64,000 nucleotides of DNA from Pseudomonas nitroreducens NBRC 12694 (GCF_002091755.1 NZ_BDAI01000004.1:372001-436000), one strand, 5' to 3'; positions 32,678-42,255 are shown, counted from the first letter of the stretch. The notes: generated by a model from the sequence alone, not told the origin. Made by a program: numbers and translations.

Positions 32678-33133
32678 ATGGCCCTGAACTGGACCTGCAA
32701 GCACCACCGCGACCTGACCAAGGAAGAGCTCTACGCCATCCTGCAACTGCGCACCGAAGTCTTCGTGGTGGAGCAGAAATGCCCGTACCAGGAAGTCGAC
32801 GGCCTCGACCTGGTCGGCGACACCTGCCACCTGATGGTGGAGCAGGATGGCCAACTGATCGGCTACCTGCGCCTGCTCGATCCGCAACGCCATGACGGCG
32901 ACGTGGTGATCGGCCGCGTGGTGATTGCGCCGGCCGGGCGCGGCAGCGGTCTTGGCCACCAGCTGATGGAGCAGGCGCTGCAGGCCATTGCCCGGCGCTG
33001 GGCCGGCCTGCCGATCTACCTCTCGGCCCAGGCGCACCTGCAGGGCTACTACGGTCGCTACGGCTTCGCGCCGGTGACCGAGGTCTATCTGGAAGACGAC
33101 ATCCCGCACATCGGCATGCGCCGCAACGCCTGA
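32678..33133 (+). CDS. GNAT acetyltransferase, ElaA family
   Basis: 151 residues. The motif WTCKHHRDLTKEELYAILQLRTEVFVVEQ and the acetyl-CoA site VIAPAGRGSGLGHQLMEQAL define the GNAT fold; QKCPYQEVDGLDL is an ElaA signature. ATG 32678 has GTGAACAGAAC upstream. The substrate is unknown. Convergent with the AraC gene that follows. Confidence 0.9.
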   Translation: MALNWTCKHHRDLTKEELYAILQLRTEVFVVEQKCPYQEVDGLDLVGDTCHLMVEQDGQLIGYLRLLDPQRHDGDVVIGRVVIAPAGRGSGLGHQLMEQALQAIARRWAGLPIYLSAQAHLQGYYGRYGFAPVTEVYLEDDIPHIGMRRNA

Positions 33134-33134
33134 C

Positions 33135-34163
33135 TCAGCGGGGCAGAGCGTCGCGCCAGGCACCGGGGCTGGTGCCGTACCAGCGGCTGAAGGCGCGGGA
33201 AAAGCTCTGCAAGTCACCGTAGCCGAGCTGGTCGGTGATCTGTGCCAGAGACAGCAGCGGATCCTCCAGCAAGTCCAGCGCGCGGAAGCGCCGTTGCTCG
33301 TCCAGCAGTTCGCTGTAGCGCCAGCCGTGGCTGAGCAATCGCCGCGCGGCGGTGCGCTCGGTCAGATGGCGGAGCTCGCAGAATGCCTGGAAGCTCGCGC
33401 CCTGGGGCAGTTCGCGGGCAATGTAGTCGGCGGCCTCGTCCAGCAGGGTACGCTGGGTCTGGCTGCGCGCCTGGTCGAGCAGGCCGACCAGGGTGGCCTC
33501 CAGCTCGGCGTTGGGCGGCGACAGAGGGCGGCGGTACAGCTCCGGCCACAGGTGCAGCACCACCGCCTCCGAGCGCCAGCGCAGAGGCACGCGCAGCGCC
33601 TGCTGGTAGACATGCGGACTGGCCGGTTCGACGCCGGGCAAGTCGATGGCCAGCAGGGGATCGAGTGGAATGCCGCTGGCCGACAGCTTGCGCCGCAACA
33701 GGCTGCAGATACCCACCACGGTGTATTCGCTGCTCTGCCGCCCCGACAGCAGCGCACCCTGTTCGCTGAGTACCAGGGCGATCTGCCCGCGGTCCTCGCG
33801 CAACTCGGCGCGCAACGAACCGTTGAAATACGGGAAGTACTCGCAGAAGTAGGCGCAGGCCGACTCCAGGGTCGGCGCCACGTCGAACAGGTAGGTCAGG
33901 CCGTTGGTCAGGGTCGAGGCGAAGCGCTTGCCCGCCAGCAGGCCGATGGCCGATTCGCCGCTGGCCGCTTCGGCCTGGTCCCAGAAGCGCCGCGAGAGGA
34001 ACAGAGGCACCCGCACCAGCGGCGTGCGCAGCTCCAGCAGCGTGCGGCGGAAGCTCGCTTCCAGCTCATCGCCCGGCACACCGCGCGCCAACAGCTCCTC
34101 GATGGCCGGCAGCAGGGTCGGCGCGTAGAAGGCGTTGGACAGGTCGGCGGGACGGGGGCTCAT
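33135..34163 (-). CDS. AraC-family regulator (OruR/VirS-like)
   Basis: 342 residues. The N-terminal part is the Arabinose_bd-like domain common to OruR/VirS regulators (AGKRFASTLTNGLTYLFDVAPTLESAC). The C-terminal domain has both HTH motifs: ERTAARRLLSHGWRYSELLDEQRRF and SLAQITDQLGYGDLQSFSRAFSRWYGTSP. ATG 34163 is preferred, as the upstream extension is not family-like. It lies downstream of the hydrolase gene on the same strand and may regulate it. Confidence 0.88.
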   Translation of the reverse strand: MSPRPADLSNAFYAPTLLPAIEELLARGVPGDELEASFRRTLLELRTPLVRVPLFLSRRFWDQAEAASGESAIGLLAGKRFASTLTNGLTYLFDVAPTLESACAYFCEYFPYFNGSLRAELREDRGQIALVLSEQGALLSGRQSSEYTVVGICSLLRRKLSASGIPLDPLLAIDLPGVEPASPHVYQQALRVPLRWRSEAVVLHLWPELYRRPLSPPNAELEATLVGLLDQARSQTQRTLLDEAADYIARELPQGASFQAFCELRHLTERTAARRLLSHGWRYSELLDEQRRFRALDLLEDPLLSLAQITDQLGYGDLQSFSRAFSRWYGTSPGAWRDALPR

Positions 34164-34236
34164 GGGCTCGGCAGCTCGGGATGGCGGCGCGACCGACCTT
34201 ACGCATTGCGCCCGATGCCCACAAGCGCCAACGAAT

Positions 34237-35187
34237 TCAGGCCGGGTAATGGCGCGTGAAGAAGTCCAGCAGGTAGGCATTCACCTTTTGCGGCTGCTGG
34301 TTCTGGATCCAGTGCCCGCAGTCCCCCAGCACATGCTGCTCGAGGTTCGGCACATGCTCGGGCATGCGCTGCAGGGTGTACGCCTCGAAGCGCCCGACCG
34401 GGTCGCGGTCGCCGATCAGGAACAGCGTCGGCTGCTGTACCTGGCGCCCGACCAGCGACTCGGTGCGCTGCCAGCTGCGCTCGAAGTTGCGGTACCAGTT
34501 CAACGCGCCGTGGAAGCCGCGGCCCTGGAAGGTTCGCACGTAGTACTGGAAGTCCTCGGCGCTGCACCAGCTCGGGTGCTGCGGCGGGGTCGGCAGGCCG
34601 TCGAACAGGCGGCCATCGGGGGACTGGTCGGGCGCCAGGCGCACGTTGTCACCGAGGAAGTGCCGCAGGCTGATGGCGACGTCCGCGTCCAGCTCGGCCT
34701 CGGCGCACCCCGGCTGCTGGAAGTAGAGGATGTAGAAGAATTTGCCGGCGAACACCTCGCGCATGATCTCCACGGCGGGGCGCTTGGCGCGGCCGGCGAA
34801 GGGAACCGACAGCGTGGCCAGCACCTCGACGCGCTGCGGCTCCAGCAGCGCCAGGTGCCAGGCCACCGGGGCGCCCCAGTCGTGGCCGACCATCGCTACG
34901 CGCTCGTGGCCCAGGGCATCCATCGCTCCCTGGATATCCGCGCACAGGGTCAGCACGTCATAGGCATCCACCGCGTCGGGCGCGCTAGTCTGGCCGTAGC
35001 CGCGCATCTCCGGCACGAACACGCGGTAGCCGGCGGCAGCGAGCGCGTGCATCTGGTGCTGCCAGGAATGCCAGCACTCGGGGAAGCCGTGCAGCAGCCA
35101 GACCGGCTTGCCACTCGGCGGGCCGCAGCTGTAGAGGCTGAGCTGGATGCCGTTGACCGCCAGCAGCTGGTGATCAAACTCGTTCAT
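34237..35187 (-). CDS. Alpha/beta hydrolase, epoxide-hydrolase-like
   Basis: 316-residue alpha/beta hydrolase. The oxyanion motif HGFPECWHSW, the nucleophile elbow GHDWGAPVAWH (Asp nucleophile as in epoxide hydrolases), the acid in FLIGDRDPVG and the His in LGDCGHWIQNQQP are visible. Tyr residues in the lid (FQYYVRTF) suit epoxide opening. ATG 35187 has GGGAG upstream. Divergent from a LysR gene 213 bp away. The natural substrate is unknown. Confidence 0.88.
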   Translation of the reverse strand: MNEFDHQLLAVNGIQLSLYSCGPPSGKPVWLLHGFPECWHSWQHQMHALAAAGYRVFVPEMRGYGQTSAPDAVDAYDVLTLCADIQGAMDALGHERVAMVGHDWGAPVAWHLALLEPQRVEVLATLSVPFAGRAKRPAVEIMREVFAGKFFYILYFQQPGCAEAELDADVAISLRHFLGDNVRLAPDQSPDGRLFDGLPTPPQHPSWCSAEDFQYYVRTFQGRGFHGALNWYRNFERSWQRTESLVGRQVQQPTLFLIGDRDPVGRFEAYTLQRMPEHVPNLEQHVLGDCGHWIQNQQPQKVNAYLLDFFTRHYPA

Positions 35188-35400
35188 GGCCGGGGCTCCC
35201 GCGAAAGGTGATGACACAGGGAGAACCACTATGCCAAGTCCCGCGCACATCGCCGAAGCGCATTCATCAGCCGAATGCCGGCACCGCGTTCATCGGCGCA
35301 GCACACGGATGATCGGAAATTGTCCTGTAGCGCTGGCGGCGCGGGGCAGGGCGCTCACTAGCATCCACCGCTCGCTTTCGCGCCCAACGCGGTACCCGCC

Positions 35401-36327
35401 ATGCTCGACCTACGCCAACTGGACCTCAACCTGCTGCTGGCCTTCGACGCCATCTACCACCAGCGCAGCATCACCCGCGCCGCCGAGGTGATGAACCTCA
35501 CCCAGCCGGCGATGAGCAACGCGCTGCGCCGCCTGCGCCTGCTCTGCGCGGACCCGCTGTTCGTCAAGACGCACCTGGGCGTGGCGCCGACGCTGGTGGC
35601 GCACCGGCTCTCCGGGCACGTCCGCGACGCCCTCGACAGCCTGCGTGACGCCCTGCACCACACACCCGCAGCACTGGCCACGACGCCCACGCGCAGCCTG
35701 CGCCTGAGCTGCCCGGACACTTTCCAGCCGCTGCTGCTCGATGCGCTGTGCGAGCAGCCGGAGCAGCACTGGCAGGTGCGCTACTACCAGAGCCGCCGCC
35801 GCGAAGCGTTGCACGAGTTGGCCACCGGCAAACTCGACCTGCTGATCGACGTCGACCAGCCGATTTCCCAGCAGAGCGGCCTGCGCAAGCTGCCTCTGCT
35901 CAGCGACCACTATGTGTTCGCCCATGGCGCGGCCTTGCAGCAGGCGCCGCGTACGCTGGAGGAATACCTGCGGGTACCGCAGATCCAGGTGTCGCAGCGC
36001 CGCGATGGGCTTGCGCCGGTGGACCTGGAGCTGGGCCTGCGTGGCCAGCGCCGGAGCATCGCCGTGAGCGTGCAGAGCGCACTGGCCGCACGCCTGATCG
36101 CCGACCGCCAGCCCTTCGGCCTGACCCTGCCCAGCCGCGTCGCCGAGCTGTTGGGGCTGCAGCAGAGCCCGCTGCCGCTGGAGCAGCCGCTGTGCCTGGA
36201 GTTGTGTCTCTATGTGGAAAGCCGCTACCGCTTCGAGCACGCGATGGAGCGAGCCCTGACCGGTATCCAGCAGGCGTTCGCCGGCCTGCGGAAACCGCCA
36301 CGGCAACGCATCGCCCTGGAGCGCTAG
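35401..36327 (+). CDS. LysR-type transcriptional regulator
   Basis: 308 residues. The HTH DLRQLDLNLLLAFDAIYHQRSITRAAEVMNLTQPAMSNALRRLR resembles the NodD/ToxR-type LysR subgroup with QPAMSNAL. The rest is the ligand-binding domain. Divergent from the epoxide-hydrolase-like gene, so that gene is its most likely target. ATG 35401 is well placed after a GTACCCGCC leader; no strong SD. Confidence 0.86.
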   Translation: MLDLRQLDLNLLLAFDAIYHQRSITRAAEVMNLTQPAMSNALRRLRLLCADPLFVKTHLGVAPTLVAHRLSGHVRDALDSLRDALHHTPAALATTPTRSLRLSCPDTFQPLLLDALCEQPEQHWQVRYYQSRRREALHELATGKLDLLIDVDQPISQQSGLRKLPLLSDHYVFAHGAALQQAPRTLEEYLRVPQIQVSQRRDGLAPVDLELGLRGQRRSIAVSVQSALAARLIADRQPFGLTLPSRVAELLGLQQSPLPLEQPLCLELCLYVESRYRFEHAMERALTGIQQAFAGLRKPPRQRIALER

Positions 36328-36398
36328 GCGAGCGTTCCCAGGCATGCGACCGGTGGCTAAGCTTGTGGCCAACGGATGCCATCGACAGCGGGAACCCC

Positions 36399-36683
36399 AT
36401 GAAGCGAATCCCTACCGCCAGCCTGTGCCCCGAACTCGACGCGATCCTTCGCGCGGAGCTGAGTGCCGGCAACCAATTGGGCGAAGGGCCGGTGCGCACC
36501 GACTGGCCGCAGCCCGGTTCGATCTACGCCGCATTGCGCGACAGCCTCCGCGTTCCACTGGGCGAGTTGACCGGCCCGGTGAAGCATTCGATCTGCCACG
36601 ATCCACATTACGGCTGGCATGACGAGTGTTTCTGCGAGCAGCATGGCGACCTGCTGGTGGCCGGCAGCACGCAACATCCCTGA
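36399..36683 (+). CDS. Hypothetical protein with Cys/His cluster, 94 aa
   Basis: Not a family I can name. 94 residues, ATG 36399 with AGCGGGAA upstream. The C-terminal third holds a dense metal-ligand-like cluster, C66-H67, H70, H74, C77, C79 and H82 (SICHDPHYGWHDECFC). No signal peptide or membrane segment. It sits in a regulator-rich stretch, 71 bases after the LysR gene. Metal binding is inferred only from residue spacing. Confidence 0.6.
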   Translation: MKRIPTASLCPELDAILRAELSAGNQLGEGPVRTDWPQPGSIYAALRDSLRVPLGELTGPVKHSICHDPHYGWHDECFCEQHGDLLVAGSTQHP

Positions 36684-36716
36684 GGTTTCAGCAGAGGCCG
36701 GCGCCGCTGCGCCCCA

Positions 36717-37646
36717 TCAACCCGCATGACTTCCGCGCGGCAAGCGCCGATCGGCCGCGAAGATCGCCTCGATCATCGCCTGCGCCGCCGGCGACAAGCC
36801 GTAGCCCGCGCGGCTGACGATGCCGTAGTGCAGGCGCAGCTCGGGGCGGTCCTGGGGCACGTCGACGATCTGCAGGATCGCCACCTCGCCGCGCTGCACC
36901 GGATCGTGCAGGGCCTCCACCGCGGCGAGGCCCACCGCATCGGAACGCGCGACGATATGCAGGATCGCGGCGAACTGCGCGCACTCGACGTTCATGTGGA
37001 AGTCACGCTCGCCGAGCACCTCGGCCAACACCTTGCGCAGCGGCGGCGGGATACGCGTACCGACGCGCGGGTAATCGAGCAGGGCGGCCAGGCGCAGCGT
37101 GCCCTGCCCGGTCAGCGGGTGCCCCGGCCGGCAGAAGAAGCGCCCCGGGCGCAGGTCCATCCAGCGCACCTGGTAGTCGGGGTCGCCGGCGAAATTGCGC
37201 GCATCGCCGATGAAGAATTCCACCTGCTCTTCCTTGAGCAACTGGGCCATCTGCTCCCAGTCGCCCATCAGGAAGCCGACATCGATGGCCGGGTGTGCGC
37301 GGATGAAATCCGCCATCGCCTCCGGCACCAGCAACTGGGCGGGGTAGGGACCGCAGCCGAAGCGCAGTTCGCCGGCATTGAGGCCGTTGTACTGCTCCAG
37401 TTCGTTGCGCAGCGAACGGGTGCCACTGAGCAGGCGACGGGCGTGCTGCAGCACCAGCTGACCCTGGCCGGTGAGGCGGAAGTCGCGACTCTGGCGGTCC
37501 ACCAGCTCGCAGTCGAGATCACGCTCCAGGGTCTGGATGCTGCGGCTCAGCGCCGACTGGCTGAGGCCGATGGCATCGGCGGCGCGCTGGAAGTTCTGGA
37601 AGTCGGCGAGGGCGGCCAGGTGGCGAAGCTGTCGGAGTTCCATCAT
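36717..37646 (-). CDS. LysR-type transcriptional regulator
   Basis: 309 residues. The HTH MELRQLRHLAALADFQNFQRAADAIGLSQSALSRSIQTLERDL is canonical, as is the effector domain. The second Met (one codon in) gives the more usual MELRQLRHL start. Divergent from the short AraC-like gene at 37740, with a 7-bp inverted repeat CATCAAA (37657-37663) / TTTGATG (37681-37687) in the 93-bp gap as a candidate shared operator. Confidence 0.88.
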   Translation of the reverse strand: MMELRQLRHLAALADFQNFQRAADAIGLSQSALSRSIQTLERDLDCELVDRQSRDFRLTGQGQLVLQHARRLLSGTRSLRNELEQYNGLNAGELRFGCGPYPAQLLVPEAMADFIRAHPAIDVGFLMGDWEQMAQLLKEEQVEFFIGDARNFAGDPDYQVRWMDLRPGRFFCRPGHPLTGQGTLRLAALLDYPRVGTRIPPPLRKVLAEVLGERDFHMNVECAQFAAILHIVARSDAVGLAAVEALHDPVQRGEVAILQIVDVPQDRPELRLHYGIVSRAGYGLSPAAQAMIEAIFAADRRLPRGSHAG

Positions 37647-37739
37647 GCATCCTGCGCATCAAAGTGTTGAGTCGAATGAATTTGATGGATAACAGAGCGA
37701 GCTGATCTAGTAAACCGGTCGCTGAACCGGTACCCCGCC

Positions 37740-38588
37740 ATGTCGCCCCTGCTCTTCGCCTCCAGTGCCTTCGCCAGCACCATCCTGCTGCACGCCGCCC
37801 GCCTCGGACTCAGCGCCGTCGACCTGCGCCTGCGCGCCGGTATTGCCGAAGCTTTGCTGGAAGACCACCGCGGGCGCATTCCAGCGCTGCAGGTGGAGCA
37901 GCTGTGGCGCGAGTGCGAGCGGGCCAGCGGTAATCCGCACTTCGGCTGCGAGCTGGTCAACGGCATGGCGACCCATTGCCTGCAGGGGCTGAATATCCTG
38001 CTGGATTCCGCGCCGGACCTGGGCACCAGCCTGCGCGCGTTCTGCGAGCACGTGCCGTCGGTGACCAATTGCGTGGACGCACGGTTGGAGTTCGATGGCG
38101 AGAACACTCGCCTGGTCCTCGATCCGGTCACCCAGAACCTGCACCACTTCGGCCTCGACGCCGCCGTGCTCACCTTGATCCGCAATATCTCGCGGCGGAT
38201 CGGCCGCTCGCCACAGGGCGTGTTCAACGCCGTGGGGATCGGCCCGCGGCAGCGCTGCGAGGAAATGCTGACGCTCTGGAATGTGCCGTGGCAGGTCACG
38301 CCGACGCCATTCCTGCAACTGCCCACTGCGCTGCTGGACACGCCGCTGCCGGGCGCCAACGAGTTCCTCTACCAGAGCCTGCGCCGCCAATGGTGCGGCA
38401 CCGCGCAGACCGGGGAGGGCGATGGCCTGAGCCTGGCGCGCATCTGGCTGCGTTCGTCCGACCAGCCCATCGAACGCATCGCCGAACGCATCGGCTACCG
38501 CCAGAGCGGCAACTTCATCCGCGCCTTCCGCAAGCGCTTCGGCATCACGCCCAAGCAGTTCCGTCTGGGCCAGTCGATCGGCGCATGA
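37740..38588 (+). CDS. AraC-family regulator lacking the first HTH
   Basis: 282 residues. The N-terminal 210 residues match the OruR/VirS-type sensor domain (ATILLHAARLGLSAVDLRLRAGIAEALL; GNPHFGCELVNGMATHCLQG). The C terminus goes from FLYQSLRRQWCGTAQT almost directly to SLARIWLRSSDQPIERIAERIGYRQSGNFIRAFRKRFGITPKQF, which is only the second HTH. The usual first HTH (about 35 residues) is missing, in frame, compared with the 342-residue family member at 33135-34163. It may be a degraded or specialised regulator. Confidence 0.8.
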   Translation: MSPLLFASSAFASTILLHAARLGLSAVDLRLRAGIAEALLEDHRGRIPALQVEQLWRECERASGNPHFGCELVNGMATHCLQGLNILLDSAPDLGTSLRAFCEHVPSVTNCVDARLEFDGENTRLVLDPVTQNLHHFGLDAAVLTLIRNISRRIGRSPQGVFNAVGIGPRQRCEEMLTLWNVPWQVTPTPFLQLPTALLDTPLPGANEFLYQSLRRQWCGTAQTGEGDGLSLARIWLRSSDQPIERIAERIGYRQSGNFIRAFRKRFGITPKQFRLGQSIGA

Positions 38589-38672
38589 TCGAAATTTGTC
38601 GCTCCCGGCTTGTGGCGGAAAGGGCCGCCGCCGTCATGGTGCTCCCGCGGTACCTCATACCCGGAGCCCATA

Positions 38673-40502
38673 ATGACAAGAATCCATCCGGCCGCCGTTC
38701 CCCCCGTCTGCCGGGGGCGGCGCCCACGCAGCTTTGCCCAACCTCTCCTGCTGAGCCTCGCGGTGACCGGCGCCAGCCACGCGCAGGCCACCACCTTCGA
38801 GCTGAACGACGACTGGAGCCTGTCCACCAAGACCACCCTGAGCCAGGGCGCCAGCTGGTCGGCGCAGGCCCCGGACCGGCACCTGATGACCCACGCCAAC
38901 GCGGTGCAGGCGCAGCACATCAATAACGCCGACGGCACCAGCGTCAGCGCCGACGACAACCGCCTGAACTTCAAGAAGGGCGACCCGATCTCGCAGATGT
39001 TCAAGGGCCTCACCGACTTCAGCCTGGATGGCCAGGGGCAGGGCGCGTTCATCCGCTTCAAGTACTGGTACGACAACGCCTACGAAACCGGCGACGGGCG
39101 CTTCAAGGACTTCGACGACAGCGGCTGGCCGACCCTGGCGCGCTACCACGGCTTCGATACCCTCGATGCCTACGTGTGGAAGGACTTCGACGTCGACGAG
39201 CATCCGCTGAACCTCAAGCTCGGCAAGCAGGTGCTGTCCTGGGGCGAGGCGATCCTGATCCAGAACGGCATCAACGTGATCAACCCGCTGGACTACAGCG
39301 CCTTCAACAAGCCCGGCGTGGACATCAAGGAAGGCCAGCTGCCGGTGGAGATGCTCTCGTTCAACCTCGGCCTGACCGACAAGGTCAACCTAGAAGGCTT
39401 CTACCAGTACAACTGGCGACCCAGCGTGCTGGACGGTTGCGGCACCTTCTTCGCCACCAGCGACGCCATCCAGCCCGGCTGCGGGCCGCTGTACCTGAGC
39501 CAGACGCAGACCGACGCGCAGATGCAGGCCGCCGGCCTGTACGCCGCCCACGGCGACGACCAGGACCCTTCCGACCAGGGCCAGTGGGGTGTCGCGCTGC
39601 GCACGCTGATCAGCTCGCTGAACGACGCCGAGGCAGCCTTCTACTACGTCAACTACCACGCCCGCCTGCCGTACCTGGAGCTGACCGCGCGCGACGCCAG
39701 CAAGCCCGGCAACTTCCCCATCGGCCGCGTGCAGGGCCCGGTGTACGCCGCTGCGTTCCCGGAGAACATCCATCTCTATGGCCTGAGCATCAACGGCGCG
39801 CTGCCCGGCTGGGGCACCTCGCTGGGCGCGGAACTGAGCTATCGGCCGAACATGCCGGTGGCCATGAACGGCTCGGACATGAACGTGGCGATGATCACCG
39901 GGCCATCCGGCAGTTCGGCCATCGAAGGTATTCCGGCCAGCGCCACCACCACCGGCCAGAGCCTGGACGGCTGGGTGCGCAAGCCGGTGTGGCAGATGAC
40001 GGCCTCGGCCACCCAGATCATCGACAACGTGCTCGGCGCCACGCGCCTGACCCTGCTGGGCGAGGCCGGCGTGGTGCATGTCGGCGACCTGGGCGACGAA
40101 CGCCTGGGGCGCAACGCCGCCTTCGGCCGCAGCGCGCGCCTGGACGGCGCCGCCTGCAACGCGCCGAGCACCGGCGTGACCAACCGCTACTGCACCGACG
40201 ACGGCTTCACCACGCCCTGGTCCTGGGGCTACCGCCTGCGCGCCGGCCTGGAATACAGCGATGTGCTGCCGGGCGTGAACATGCTGCCCAGCCTGAACTT
40301 CCGCCATGACGTGGAGGGCTACTCCTACGATCCGGGCGGCCCGTTCCAGGAAGGGCAGATGGCGGCCGGCCTCTCCCTGGCCTTCAACTACCTCAACGAT
40401 TACAGCCTGGAGTTCGGCTACAACGCCTTCTTCGGCAACAACCAGTACAGCACGCTCGACGACCGCGACTTCTACAGCGTCAGCGCCAAGGTCGACTTCT
40501 GA
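38673..40502 (+). CDS. DUF1302 outer-membrane beta-barrel protein
   Basis: 609 residues. After an N-terminal Arg-rich stretch there is a signal peptide (FAQPLLLSLAVTGASHAQA). The mature protein has alternating beta-strand patterns and ends VSAKVDF, with a terminal Phe typical of outer-membrane proteins. Family conserved regions include GKQVLSWGEAILIQNGINVINPLDYSAFNKPGVD. Often paired with DUF1329, as here, in operons for degradation of lipids or hydrocarbons; a substrate channel is inferred. ATG 38673 has CGGAG upstream. Confidence 0.88.
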   Translation: MTRIHPAAVPPVCRGRRPRSFAQPLLLSLAVTGASHAQATTFELNDDWSLSTKTTLSQGASWSAQAPDRHLMTHANAVQAQHINNADGTSVSADDNRLNFKKGDPISQMFKGLTDFSLDGQGQGAFIRFKYWYDNAYETGDGRFKDFDDSGWPTLARYHGFDTLDAYVWKDFDVDEHPLNLKLGKQVLSWGEAILIQNGINVINPLDYSAFNKPGVDIKEGQLPVEMLSFNLGLTDKVNLEGFYQYNWRPSVLDGCGTFFATSDAIQPGCGPLYLSQTQTDAQMQAAGLYAAHGDDQDPSDQGQWGVALRTLISSLNDAEAAFYYVNYHARLPYLELTARDASKPGNFPIGRVQGPVYAAAFPENIHLYGLSINGALPGWGTSLGAELSYRPNMPVAMNGSDMNVAMITGPSGSSAIEGIPASATTTGQSLDGWVRKPVWQMTASATQIIDNVLGATRLTLLGEAGVVHVGDLGDERLGRNAAFGRSARLDGAACNAPSTGVTNRYCTDDGFTTPWSWGYRLRAGLEYSDVLPGVNMLPSLNFRHDVEGYSYDPGGPFQEGQMAAGLSLAFNYLNDYSLEFGYNAFFGNNQYSTLDDRDFYSVSAKVDF

Positions 40503-40513
40503 GGAACCTGCCG

Positions 40514-41851
40514 ATGCAACTCATGCGAATCACCGCCCTGGCGCTGGCCATGGGCCTGGCCGTTGGCGCCCACGCCGACACCGTTGCCGACCTGGGCGGC
40601 AAACTCACCCCGGTGGGCGCCGAGAAGGCCGCCAACGCCGACGACAGCATCCCCGCCTGGGACGGCGGCCTGGCAGCCAACGCCGGGCAGGTCGACGCCA
40701 AGGGCGGCTACGCCAACCCCTACGCTGCCGAGAAGCCGCTGTTCACCATCACTCCGGCCAACGCCGCGCAGTACAGCCAGTGGCTCAGCCCCGGCGAGCA
40801 GGCGATGCTCAAGCGCTACCCCAACACTTACAGGATCAACGTCTACCCGAGCCACCGCAGCGCCCGGCTGCCTGACGAGATCAACGCCGAAACCCGTAGG
40901 AACGCCGAGCAGAGCAAGCTCGCCGATGGCGGCAACGGCGTGCTGAATTACCACCGGGGCGTCCCGTTCCCGCTGCCCAGGGAGGGCGTCGAGGCGATCT
41001 GGAACCACATCACCCGCTACCGCGGCGGCAGCATCGAGCGCACCTTCAGCTCGGCCAACGTGAAGGAGAACGGCGTCTACAGCCTGGTGCGCTCGCAGAC
41101 CGAGATGAACTACGCCCAGACGATTTCCGACCTGCCGGCCGACGCCAACATCCTCTACCTGTTCAAGACCCGCGTGCTGGAACCGGCGCGGTTGTCCGGC
41201 GAAGCCGTGCTGTCCCACGAGCCGATGGACCAGGTCGCCGAACCGCGCGCCGCCTGGCAGTACATTCCCGGCCAGCGCCGCGTGCGTCGCGCCCCGCTGA
41301 TCGCCTACGACAACAGCGCGCGCTACAGCGACGGCATGATCACCGCCGACAGCCTCGACGGCTTCAACGGCGCACCGGATCGCTACGACTGGAAGCTGGT
41401 GGGCAAGCAGGAACTGTTCGTGCCCTACAACAGCTTCCGCCTGTACGACCGCTCGGTGAAGTACGCCGACATCCTCAAGACCAACCACCTCAACCCAGAC
41501 CTGGCGCGCTTCGAGAAACACCGTGTGTGGGTCGTCGAAGCCACCCTCAAGCCCGGCGCGCGGCACATCTACAGCAAGCGTCGCTATTACCTCGACGAGG
41601 ACAGCTGGAACATCGTCCTCGGCGAGTTCTACGACAGCCGTGGCGAGCTGTGGCGCAACTACCAGTCCCATGCCATGCCGTACTACGACCAGCAGTTCAC
41701 CTACGAGGCGCTGGCGGGAGCCTTCGACCTGATCAGCGGGCGCTACTTCGTCAATGGCCTGATGAACGAGGAGAACAGCGGGCTGAAGACCGGGCAGACG
41801 GCGACGATGAGCGACTACACGCCGTCCGACCTGCGGCGCTGGGCGAAGTAA
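40514..41851 (+). CDS. DUF1329 exported protein
   Basis: 445 residues. Signal peptide about 1-22 (ALALAMGLAVGAHA). DUF1329 signature DSIPAWDGGL near the start, and ARLPDEINAETRRNAEQ, QYIPGQRRVRRAPLIAYD, and EAALAGAFDLISGRYFVNGL-type regions later. Fold resembles the LolA/LolB lipid-binding half-barrel by family description. Starts 11 bases after the DUF1302 stop, so the two are one operon and probably work together in moving a hydrophobic substrate across the envelope. Followed by a strong terminator. Confidence 0.88.
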   Translation: MQLMRITALALAMGLAVGAHADTVADLGGKLTPVGAEKAANADDSIPAWDGGLAANAGQVDAKGGYANPYAAEKPLFTITPANAAQYSQWLSPGEQAMLKRYPNTYRINVYPSHRSARLPDEINAETRRNAEQSKLADGGNGVLNYHRGVPFPLPREGVEAIWNHITRYRGGSIERTFSSANVKENGVYSLVRSQTEMNYAQTISDLPADANILYLFKTRVLEPARLSGEAVLSHEPMDQVAEPRAAWQYIPGQRRVRRAPLIAYDNSARYSDGMITADSLDGFNGAPDRYDWKLVGKQELFVPYNSFRLYDRSVKYADILKTNHLNPDLARFEKHRVWVVEATLKPGARHIYSKRRYYLDEDSWNIVLGEFYDSRGELWRNYQSHAMPYYDQQFTYEALAGAFDLISGRYFVNGLMNEENSGLKTGQTATMSDYTPSDLRRWAK

Positions 41852-41895
41852 GACCTGCGCTCCCTTATCCCGGCTGGGCGTAGCCGGGACTGTTG

Positions 41896-41927
41896 CGCCC
41901 TCTCCGGATTACGGAGAGGGCGTTTTT
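41896..41927 (+). terminator. Rho-independent terminator after DUF1329 gene
   Basis: Perfect 11-bp stem CGCCCTCTCCG (41896-41906) / CGGAGAGGGCG (41912-41922) followed by TTTTT. Confidence 0.93.
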
Positions 41928-41971
41928 GCTTTTCGGCGGGATGCTGCTGGGCTGCCCGGCGCAAGTGCATT

Positions 41972-42109
41972 CCCTCACCCTAACCCTCTCCCAGGGGAGA
42001 GGGGACTGTCCTGCGCAAGCTGGAAGTCCCGCGCTCGCCGGCTGACTCAGCAACATCCCCAAAGCGCCGAACGGCCCCCTCTCCCGGGGGAGAGGGCTGG
42101 GGTGAGGGG
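41972..42109. repeat. CCCTCACCCTAACC inverted repeat, copy 2
   Basis: Same family as copy 1: left arm CCCTCACCCTAACCCTCTCC at 41972, right arm GGGGGAGAGGGCTGGGGTGAGGGG ending at 42109, each arm also containing an inner hairpin. It is part of the 456-bp gap between the DUF1329 gene and the beta-oxidation operon. Confidence 0.85.
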
Positions 42110-42173
42110 GCTTCTGGCCTTCCTACAGCACCAACCCGAAGCGAACCTCACTGGGCACCCATGGCACAGGCAG

Positions 42174-42209
42174 TTCGCGAGCAAGGGCTAGGCGCCCTCG
42201 CTCCTACAA
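42174..42209. repeat. Single REP unit
   Basis: TTCGCGAGCAAGGGCTAGGCGCCCTCGCTCCTACA, one REP-type unit in the same orientation as the right half of the 291-366 pair. Confidence 0.75.
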
Positions 42210-42255
42210 GCGAACCGAACTCCCTTCCTATCGACAAGTAAAAATCAGCATCGTA

